A stretch of 5,285 bases of DNA, taken from Bacteroidota bacterium (GTDB taxonomy: Bacteria; Bacteroidota; Bacteroidia; 2-12-FULL-35-15). The stretch is taken from positions 1 through 5,285 of the forward strand of contig JAPLDC010000326.1 in NCBI GenBank assembly GCA_026391935.1, given 5' to 3'. The notes below the pieces were generated by a model. That model had not been told where the DNA came from. It saw nothing but the letters and a program-made list of their open reading frames with translations, and searched no databases. Below, in pieces: positions 1 to 4,907 of this stretch. The translations under genes and the position numbers were made by a program. How positions within the stretch are numbered: position 1 is the first letter of the stretch; each line of letters begins with the position of its first letter.

Positions 1-949
1 ACCGAAGGTTATGTTATCAGAAATGTTTGCTGTACGCAATGCTTATTCTGCAAAAGCGGATAAATATGTACGTATGCACGGCTTGATTAATTTTGGTCCG
101 GGTGGTGCATTTCACGATGTAGCCTATGTAATAAAGAATTATGGTATTGTTCCTCAATCTGCATATACTGGTTTTGCGAATGGTGAAAAAAGTCAGAAAG
201 ATGTGAATGACAATGAAATGGATGCGATTTTAAAAGCGGAAGTGGATGTAGTTGTAAAGGAAAATAAAATATCTACAGGTTGGTCAAAAACTGTGAATTC
301 AACGTTGGATGCCTACTTAGGAAAAGTTCCTGAAAATTTTGATTATATGGGTAAACAATATACTCCAAAATCATTTGCTGATTATTTAGGGTTGAACATG
401 GACAATTACATTGAGTTAACATCATTCTCACATCATCCGTTCTACACAAAATTTGCCTTGGAGGTGCAGGATAATTGGGCTTGGGATCAGGTGTATAATG
501 TGAAAGTTGACGAAATGATCGATGTTATTGATAATGCGATCATGAATGGATATACTGTAGCTTGGGGTGCTGATGTTAGTGAAAAAGGTTTCTCATTTAA
601 AAACGGTGTTGCGATTGTTCCGGATCTTGATTGGAATGATGTGAAAAAGGAAAAAATAGATTCTGTAATTTTGAACCCGGGAAAACAAAAAGTGATCACT
701 CAGGAATTACGTCAGGATGCATTTAATAATTATGAAACACAGGATGATCATGGAATGCATATTGTTGGCATTGTAAAAGATCAAAATGGAACAAAATATT
801 ATATCGTAAAAAATTCATGGGGAACTGCGAATAACGATTGCGATGGGTATTTTTACGCTTCTGAATCATTTGTAAAATACAAAACCACTGATATCATGCT
901 TCATAAAGATGGTTTGAAAAAAGATATCGCGAAGAAATTAGGTCTCTAG
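1..949 (+). CDS. C1-family cysteine peptidase (aminopeptidase C / bleomycin hydrolase-like), 5'-truncated by window edge
   Basis: This is the C-terminal part of a papain-fold (peptidase family C1B) enzyme, which hydrolyses peptides, typically as an aminopeptidase. The frame is open to the left edge (Pro-Lys-Val precede the Met at position 11), and that Met lies inside a conserved LSEMF..R..Y stretch, so it is not the start. The N-terminal part with the catalytic Cys (expected in a CWSF-type motif) lies outside the window. Counting from the Met at 11, the catalytic His is H247 in DDHGMHIVG and the Asn is N268 in VKNSWG, the papain His/Asn signature; NFGPGGAFHDV (about 27-37) is also typical of the family. 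The 312 visible residues end in KKLGL with stop TAG at 947-949. Signal peptide or lipobox status cannot be seen. The next gene is convergent, so this gene ends its transcript. Family assignment is strong; substrate and cell location are not known. Confidence 0.93.
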   Translation, partial: PKVMLSEMFAVRNAYSAKADKYVRMHGLINFGPGGAFHDVAYVIKNYGIVPQSAYTGFANGEKSQKDVNDNEMDAILKAEVDVVVKENKISTGWSKTVNSTLDAYLGKVPENFDYMGKQYTPKSFADYLGLNMDNYIELTSFSHHPFYTKFALEVQDNWAWDQVYNVKVDEMIDVIDNAIMNGYTVAWGADVSEKGFSFKNGVAIVPDLDWNDVKKEKIDSVILNPGKQKVITQELRQDAFNNYETQDDHGMHIVGIVKDQNGTKYYIVKNSWGTANNDCDGYFYASESFVKYKTTDIMLHKDGLKKDIAKKLGL

Positions 950-956
950 GAACTAG

Positions 957-1039
957 TTCAAAGTTTAAAGTTAAAAAGTTCAAAGCCGATTATGGTTTTG
1001 AACTTTTTTTATGAAAGGGTTATAATTTTAAACTTTGAA
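957..1039. repeat. Nested inverted repeats between convergent genes
   Basis: An outer perfect 13-bp inverted repeat (TTCAAAGTTTAAA at 957-969 and TTTAAACTTTGAA at 1027-1039) encloses the terminator hairpin at 973-1010. The arms share the AGTTCAAAGTTTAAAGTT-like vocabulary of the inner stem, so the stretch looks built from repeated AAGTTCAAAG-type words. In RNA the outer arms could extend the structure into a long, interrupted cruciform-like hairpin. AT-rich words like these are, from memory, common downstream of genes in Bacteroidota; I could not check that. Confidence 0.7.
973..1010. terminator. Bidirectional intrinsic terminator
   Basis: The stem AAAAAGTTCAAAGCC (973-987) pairs with GGTTTTGAACTTTTT (994-1008) around the six-base loop GATTAT, with one G-U pair. 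A run of seven Ts (1004-1010) forms the end of the right arm and gives the U-tract for the plus-strand peptidase gene, whose stop is 23 bases upstream. The matching A-run on the left arm gives a U-tract for transcripts from the minus strand, where the SPOR gene ends at 1062. One hairpin therefore probably serves both convergent genes. Confidence 0.82.
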
Positions 1040-1061
1040 TTATGAACTTCTAATCTTGAAA

Positions 1062-1910
1062 CTACTTTACAATTTTTCCATTTTCAAATGCAACAATGAA
1101 TGCGCCTTGAAAACCTTTGTCCAACATTTCTTTTTTGCGTTTTACGGCATCTTCATAAGTAGAAAAATTACCGCTGAAATATTTTGTAATACCATTGTCT
1201 AAAACGAAGGTTGAAATTTCTGGTACACCCTCAATTTTTGGCTTTGCAGCATACGCTCCAATTTGCACTTTATATATTTTTCCTGATGAGCTTGGTAAAG
1301 CACTGGTAGGGACTTTTGTAAATGTAGCAGGTGTACTTGCTTTTGGAGTAGTTTCTTTTTGAACTGGAGGCGTTGTTTTTACAGGTGTTGTAGCTACCAC
1401 TGGAGTTGTTGTAACAGGTGTTGTTTTTACAGGAGGCGTTGAGGCACTCGTAAGTGGAGGATTGCTCGGTATTTCTTTTTTTACAGGTGCTGTAGCTGTC
1501 CCTATCATAATATTTACAACTGGTAAATCAAAGACCTTACGTTCATTATTGTTGATGTATGAAATCTTTCCGGACAATGTTTTTAGACCCGATACGCCTC
1601 CTTGAACTGTCACTTTATAACTTATTACGAAAATATCTTCTGATGGTGGCGAGATCCAAACAATTTTTGCTCCTCCATCAGCAAAAGAAAAGGTTCCGCC
1701 TTTGCTCTCAATTTCAGCAGCAGTAAAGCCTTCCGGGATTTCTTGAAAAAATTTCATAAAGCCGTTTACTTTTGATCTGTTTACAGTTGTTTCAACAGTG
1801 AATTCCGTGCCCGGCATTGCACTTGTCGGAAACTTTTGAGTTGCAGTAATATCTTGAGCAAACAATCCAGATGTTAACAGAAAAAGTGGAATAAGGATGT
1901 ATTTATACAT
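1062..1910 (-). CDS. Secreted SPOR-domain protein with Thr/Pro-rich linker
   Basis: The 282-residue product starts with a clear Sec signal peptide (MYKYILIPLFLLTSGLFAQ; likely cut near residue 18), with no lipobox Cys, so it is probably periplasmic or secreted. Residues about 20-137 form a beta-rich domain that I do not recognise by name. Residues about 138-210 are a low-complexity Thr/Pro/Val/Lys linker. Residues about 211-280 look like a SPOR domain: YKVQIGAY at 213-220, then GITKYFSGNFSTYEDAVKRK at 240-259. SPOR domains generally bind glycan-stripped peptidoglycan, often at division sites, so a cell-wall role is inferred. The SPOR match is divergent and carries no information about a partner. 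The gene is convergent with the peptidase and divergent from the gene at 2092, so it is likely transcribed alone. Bacteroidota encode many such proteins, and no specific gene name is justified. Confidence 0.87.
   Translation of the reverse strand: MYKYILIPLFLLTSGLFAQDITATQKFPTSAMPGTEFTVETTVNRSKVNGFMKFFQEIPEGFTAAEIESKGGTFSFADGGAKIVWISPPSEDIFVISYKVTVQGGVSGLKTLSGKISYINNNERKVFDLPVVNIMIGTATAPVKKEIPSNPPLTSASTPPVKTTPVTTTPVVATTPVKTTPPVQKETTPKASTPATFTKVPTSALPSSSGKIYKVQIGAYAAKPKIEGVPEISTFVLDNGITKYFSGNFSTYEDAVKRKKEMLDKGFQGAFIVAFENGKIVK
1367..1440 (-). repeat. Degenerate repeats coding for the Thr/Pro linker
   Basis: The 14-base word GTTGTTTTTACAGG occurs exactly at 1372-1385 and 1420-1433, 48 bases (16 codons) apart, with further partial copies such as ACAGGTGTTGT between them. 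The encoded peptide is the PVKTTP...VKTTPPV stretch of the SPOR protein. Repeats of this kind can gain or lose whole codon units and so vary linker length between strains without breaking the frame. Confidence 0.7.
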
Positions 1911-1933
1911 GATAGGATGAAGTTTTTGGTTCG

Positions 1934-1941
1934 CAAATTTA
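1934..1941 (-). promoter_or_regulatory. Putative -7 promoter element for the SPOR gene
   Basis: Read on the minus strand this is TAAATTTG, a full match to the Bacteroidota -7 consensus TAnnTTTG. It lies 23 bases upstream of the SPOR start codon, which would give a very short leader. I see no convincing TTG-type -33 element at the usual distance, so this is a single-element match in AT-rich DNA. Confidence 0.35.
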
Positions 1942-2001
1942 ATAAAAATCCTTAATTTGCATGGATTATTATCCTGTGATTTGATGTTAAAAGCCTATAA
2001 A

Positions 2002-2027
2002 TCATGAATTTTCACTTTTTTTCATGA
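2002..2027. promoter_or_regulatory. Paired TCATGA palindromes (possible operator)
   Basis: The six-base palindrome TCATGA occurs at 2002-2007 and 2022-2027, exactly 20 bases apart (about two helical turns, so on the same DNA face), in the divergent region between the SPOR gene and the 123-residue gene. A 7-bp inverted repeat, ATTTTCA/TGAAAAT, overlaps it. The pair may be chance; no regulator is known from the sequence. Confidence 0.2.
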
Positions 2028-2091
2028 AAATAGTTAGAATAAGGACTTTAATTTGGCTTATATGAATATTAATAAGATCTCTTGAAAATAA

Positions 2092-2463
2092 ATGTCAAAA
2101 AAGTCAGAAATAGAAATTCAATATGAATCGGAAGTTGCAACGGAAACGATGGTTGCGGAAGAAGGACAAACCATAGTGCATTGTGTTTGCGGAAATGATG
2201 CATTTTATAGAATCTGGCCATCAACATTTTTGATCGAACATGGAACGGGCAAAAGAGCTAAACTTTTAACCGCTTATAATGTTAGTTTTTACCCACAATG
2301 GACGCCAAAAAGTATAGGGCAAAAATTCACGTTGATATTTGAAGGTTTAAGTAAAACCTGTATTGTTTTTGATCTGAAAGAAATTATTCCAGAAGCTGGA
2401 GGATTTGAAGTGGCAGCAATTGTCAGAAATAATTTTGATGTATATACAGTCGCAATTGATTAA
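2092..2463 (+). CDS. Conserved-looking hypothetical protein, 123 aa
   Basis: I do not recognise this family. The protein has no signal peptide or membrane segment, so it is probably cytoplasmic. It has an acidic N-terminal tail (residues 1-27), then a CxC pair (C31, C33) in VHCVCGNDAFYRIWPSTFLIE-like sequence, a third Cys at 90, and an apparently beta-rich C-terminal half ending in NNFDVYTVAID. Its well-ordered composition and length suggest a real gene rather than a chance frame. The start is fixed: an in-frame TGA at 2083-2085 precedes the ATG, and the short stretch before it has no Shine-Dalgarno sequence, as is usual in Bacteroidota. A weak TAATTTG word at 2049-2055 is the best promoter candidate. 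The stop overlaps the dinB stop on the other strand by four bases. Two Cys alone are not enough to claim metal binding. Confidence 0.8.
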   Translation: MSKKSEIEIQYESEVATETMVAEEGQTIVHCVCGNDAFYRIWPSTFLIEHGTGKRAKLLTAYNVSFYPQWTPKSIGQKFTLIFEGLSKTCIVFDLKEIIPEAGGFEVAAIVRNNFDVYTVAID

Positions 2464-3554
2464 TCATAAAATAATTCCAATTGTCCATTATTTCCTTTAA
2501 CTACTTTTTTATTTGTTTCCCCAAAATTAGAAAGTGAAATTCCCAAAAGTCTAATTTTTTTATTTTGAATATCGGTTTTTACAAGCAAATCTTTTACGGT
2601 ATTTATGATTGTTTCTAGGTCGCCAATTGCTTTATTAAAAGAGTGGTTGCGTGTGATCTGTTGGAAATTATGATATTTTATTTTTAAAGTAACGGTTCTT
2701 CCTTTTAAATTATATTTCTGTAATCGTGTAACAACAACTTCCGCAATTTTATCCAACTCTTCATTCATCGATTCTACTGTTGTTAAGTCTTCCGCAAATG
2801 TATCTTCCGCACCCATCGATTTTGTTTCTCGGTGTGGCTGAACTGCTCTGTTATCAATACCTCTTACAATTTTATAATAAAATCTTCCTGCTTTTCCATT
2901 GTAGTGTATCATTTCTTCTTCGCTCATTTTTTTTAGATCAGTGCCTTTGTGAATTCCCATTCCTTTCATTTTATCGGCTGTCACTTTACCTACACCAAAG
3001 AATTTTTCTACTGGAAGTTTTTCCATAAATTCTTCAATTTTTTCTGGAGCAATAAACGTTAGCCCATCCGGTTTATTCATATCTGATGCTATCTTGGCAA
3101 CAAATTTACCGGAGGAAACTCCGGCAGAAGCCGTTAAATTTAATTCTTCTTTGATCGCTAACTTTATTTGTTTGGCAATTTCAATAGCTGAGGAGATATT
3201 CTTTTTGTTTTCAGTGACATCCAAAAAAGCTTCATCTAAAGATAGTGGTTCTATTAAATCGGTATACCGATGAAAGATCTCTCGTATTTTTTTTGAGGCT
3301 TCTTTATACGCAGCAAATCGAGGGTAAACAAAAATTACATCCGGACACAGTTGTTGTGCTTTTTTTGAAGGCATGGCAGAACGAATACCAAATTTTCTGG
3401 CTTCATAGCTGGCTGTGGCAACTACTCCGCCGCGGCCTTCCGGTTTTCCTCCAACCACAATTGGTTTGCCAACATACTCCGGGAAATCCCGTTGTTCGAC
3501 GGATGCATAAAATGCATCCATATCAATGTGAATTATTTTTCGTTGGTTGGACAT
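2460..3554 (-). CDS. dinB: DNA polymerase IV (Y-family translesion polymerase)
   Basis: This is a complete 364-residue Y-family polymerase, which copies past damaged template bases with low fidelity in the cytoplasm. Palm and finger residues are all present: HIDMDAFY with metal ligand D11 and the steric-gate Tyr Y16, TASYEARKFGIRSAMP (47-62) for nucleotide contact, and SLDEAFLDVT with D107 and E108. TASAGVSSGKFVAKIASDMN (141-160) follows, then a helix-hairpin-helix thumb around FFGVGK (185-190), and the little-finger domain from about 245. The C-terminus carries QLELF (358-362), a typical sliding-clamp-binding motif. The length fits the family. The start is fixed by an in-frame TGA 13-15 bases upstream. 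The phosphatase gene lies upstream on the same strand across a 171-base gap full of repeats, so dinB probably has its own promoter. I saw no obvious SOS box. No truncation or missing catalytic residue is visible. Confidence 0.98.
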   Translation of the reverse strand: MSNQRKIIHIDMDAFYASVEQRDFPEYVGKPIVVGGKPEGRGGVVATASYEARKFGIRSAMPSKKAQQLCPDVIFVYPRFAAYKEASKKIREIFHRYTDLIEPLSLDEAFLDVTENKKNISSAIEIAKQIKLAIKEELNLTASAGVSSGKFVAKIASDMNKPDGLTFIAPEKIEEFMEKLPVEKFFGVGKVTADKMKGMGIHKGTDLKKMSEEEMIHYNGKAGRFYYKIVRGIDNRAVQPHRETKSMGAEDTFAEDLTTVESMNEELDKIAEVVVTRLQKYNLKGRTVTLKIKYHNFQQITRNHSFNKAIGDLETIINTVKDLLVKTDIQNKKIRLLGISLSNFGETNKKVVKGNNGQLELFYD

Positions 3555-3579
3555 TAATTTTAGTACTCATCAAAATTTT

Positions 3580-3607
3580 CACACATCCCTGCCCCTCTCA
3601 AGAGGGG
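3580..3607. repeat. GC-rich palindromic repeat, left copy
   Basis: The core CCCCTCTCAAGAGGGG (3592-3607) is a 7-bp perfect stem with a two-base centre, preceded by CACACATCCCTG. The reverse complement reads CCCCTCTTGAGAGGGG followed by CAGGGATGTG and matches the copy at 3697-3722 in that orientation. It is strikingly GC-rich against its surroundings. It lies 25 bases upstream of the dinB start codon, so it may affect dinB expression. Repeats of this shape are, from memory, widespread between genes in Bacteroidota. Confidence 0.8.
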
Positions 3608-3696
3608 AATTGCTTCGTCACATTTATTTTTTATAAAATGTATATTTTATTGTTCTTAAAATTGTGTGATTAATCATTGTTTAAAAAATAATGTAC
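3608..3696. other. AT-rich core between the inverted GC-rich repeats
   Basis: This 89-base stretch contains no gene. It is nearly all A and T except for ATTGCTTCGTCA at 3609-3620, and it holds TCACA (3618-3622) facing TGTGA (3665-3669) and the palindrome TTTTATAAAA (3629-3638). I read it as the interior of a small non-coding repeat unit rather than a regulatory region, without proof. Confidence 0.5.
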
Positions 3697-3722
3697 TCCC
3701 TCTAGAGAGGGGTTAGGGGTGG
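3697..3722. repeat. GC-rich palindromic repeat, right copy (inverted), possible terminator of the phosphatase gene
   Basis: CCCTCTAGAGAGGG (3698-3711) pairs 6+6 bases around AG, then TTAGGGGTGG continues. Aligned with the reverse complement of the left copy it matches over most of about 26 bases with one gap. It sits only three bases beyond the phosphatase stop codon (TAG at 3726-3728, minus strand). On the minus strand the hairpin is followed, about ten bases on, by ATTTTTTAA, so it could act as a weak intrinsic terminator, although the U-run is not adjacent to the stem. Confidence 0.75.
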
Positions 3723-3725
3723 AAC

Positions 3726-4793
3726 CTACACCCTTATTCCAATAATCAATACATCATCCACCTGCTCATTTTCGCCTTTCCAATTTATAAATGCTTGAAA
3801 AATAATCTTTTCCTGTTCAGGCATTGTTTGATTATTTATTGAAATCAATAATTCTTGAAAACGATTTGTTTTAAACTTTTTATTATTCATACCACCAAAC
3901 TGATCAACATATCCATCACTGAAAATGTAAAAACAATCTCCCTTTTTTAATTGAATTGTATGATTAACCGGAGGTTCAACTTTGCCGTCTTCCATACTGC
4001 CAACAGTTAGTTTGGATCCTTTAATGACATTCAGTTGCCCTTCAGAAGATACTATAAAAACCGGATTGTTTGCTCCTGCATATTCCAATATATTTGTTGT
4101 CTTGTCAAACGTACATAAGGCCATATCCATTCCATCTCTGATATCACTTCCTTTATCTTGATGCAATATTTTTTTGATGATAGTATTCATACTTTCAAGC
4201 ACTTTTGCCGGCTGAATTATACCTAATTCATTCACTGTTTGATTAATAGCATTATGACCTACGATACTGAGTAATGCGCCTGGAACACCATGGCCTGTGC
4301 AATCAACAGCCGCAACCATTATTTTATTATCATGGTGAGACACCCAATAAAAATCTCCACTTACAATGTCTTTCGGTTGGTAGATAATAAAATGTTCTGA
4401 TAAAATATTATTTATAAGATCTTTTGGAGGAAGAATTACTGCTTGCAAACGTTTTGCATAATTGATACTATCAGTGATGTTCTTGTTTTTTTCTTCTATT
4501 ATTTCGTTTTGTGCTTTTAGTATTTTATTATTTTTTCTATTTGTTCTCAATAACTTTATTGCAATAAGTGCAATGAGTATAATGAGCCCCGTTACAACAA
4601 AATACATATTTCTGTGGGCTTGTTTGTAGCAAACTATGCTGTCGTTTCCAGACCCCGAGAGGATATCCCATGGTGTATGATGATGTTCTTTTGCAGCCAC
4701 TGAATCACTTAGAAAACTCTGTCCAAAATTTTCAGCAGAAATAACTAATAAAAAAAGCAAAAAAGTAATTGATTTATAGTTAAATAATTTCAT
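3726..4793 (-). CDS. Membrane-anchored SpoIIE/PP2C-type serine phosphatase
   Basis: The 355-residue product is a PPM-family phosphatase of the SpoIIE/RsbU type, which in other bacteria removes phosphate from anti-sigma-antagonist-like proteins. Order: signal peptide or membrane segment at about 8-22, a short extracytoplasmic stretch (about 25-62, with HHH at 37-39), a transmembrane helix at about 63-82, a coiled coil at about 84-118 (NKILKAQNEIIEEKNKNI), then the catalytic domain. Metal-binding Asp candidates are D147 (SGDFYW), D164 (VDCTGHGVPGALLS), D293 (FSDGYVD) and D346/D347 (QVDDV). DGMDMALC at 220-227 is also typical. Related Bacteroidota proteins usually have TPR or large sensor domains before the helix; here only about 40 residues lie there. 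The start is fixed by an in-frame TAA six bases upstream. The adjacent dinB gene does not suggest a substrate; no partner is encoded in the window. Confidence 0.95.
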   Translation of the reverse strand: MKLFNYKSITFLLFLLVISAENFGQSFLSDSVAAKEHHHTPWDILSGSGNDSIVCYKQAHRNMYFVVTGLIILIALIAIKLLRTNRKNNKILKAQNEIIEEKNKNITDSINYAKRLQAVILPPKDLINNILSEHFIIYQPKDIVSGDFYWVSHHDNKIMVAAVDCTGHGVPGALLSIVGHNAINQTVNELGIIQPAKVLESMNTIIKKILHQDKGSDIRDGMDMALCTFDKTTNILEYAGANNPVFIVSSEGQLNVIKGSKLTVGSMEDGKVEPPVNHTIQLKKGDCFYIFSDGYVDQFGGMNNKKFKTNRFQELLISINNQTMPEQEKIIFQAFINWKGENEQVDDVLIIGIRV

Positions 4794-4804
4794 CCTTTAA
4801 ATGT

Positions 4805-4827
4805 TTTGTATTTAAAGATAATACAAA
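4805..4827. promoter_or_regulatory. Inverted repeat in the phosphatase leader
   Basis: TTTGTATT (4805-4812) and AATACAAA (4820-4827) form a perfect 8-bp inverted repeat with a seven-base centre. It lies 12 to 34 bases upstream of the phosphatase start codon (minus strand), where it could be an operator or an RNA hairpin near the ribosome site. Its AT content makes chance a real alternative. Confidence 0.3.
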
Positions 4828-4833
4828 TAGATC

Positions 4834-4857
4834 TTTTAAAAATAATAGTTTTTAAAA
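4834..4857. promoter_or_regulatory. AT-only inverted repeat in divergent promoter region
   Basis: TTTTAAAAA (4834-4842) and TTTTTAAAA (4849-4857) form a perfect 9-bp inverted repeat around TAATAG. It lies in the region shared by the phosphatase and radical SAM promoters. An AT-only stem is weak as RNA but could be a protein-binding or DNA-bending site. Low-complexity composition limits confidence. Confidence 0.3.
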
Positions 4858-4895
4858 TGCTAAAATTCTTAGCTGTAATAATTTTTGGTTGAGCT

Positions 4896-4903
4896 TAATT
4901 TTG
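4896..4903 (+). promoter_or_regulatory. Putative -7 promoter element for the radical SAM gene
   Basis: TAATTTTG matches the Bacteroidota -7 consensus TAnnTTTG in full. It ends four bases before the ATG at 4908. If it is used, transcription would start at or very near the start codon, giving a leaderless mRNA. I see no clear -33 TTG at the usual spacing. Confidence 0.35.
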
Positions 4904-4907
4904 TAAA

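Noticed and set aside
487..699. Minus-strand open frame of 70 codons
   Set aside because: It lies wholly antisense to the well-supported C1 peptidase and has no recognisable product.
11..949. Complete peptidase gene starting at the ATG at 11
   Set aside because: The frame stays open to the window edge, the Met lies inside a conserved stretch, and the catalytic Cys region is missing.
2062..2085. Short upstream open frame (ATG to TGA, 7 residues) ahead of the 123-residue gene
   Set aside because: It has no ribosome site or distinctive residues; most likely chance, useful only in fixing the downstream start.
2780..3028. Plus-strand open frame of 82 codons
   Set aside because: It is antisense to dinB; the Leu/Phe-rich product is what the complement of Lys/Glu-rich coding sequence gives.
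3245..3673. Plus-strand open frame of 142 codons
   Set aside because: Most of it is antisense to the catalytic part of dinB and it then runs into the intergenic repeat; no family features.
3580..3722. CRISPR array
   Set aside because: There are only two repeat copies, in opposite orientation, with a single AT-rich interval and no cas genes.
2460..4793. dinB and phosphatase as a dedicated stress-response operon
   Set aside because: They share orientation, but a 171-base gap with palindromic repeats separates them and no anti-sigma or sigma factor partner is present.
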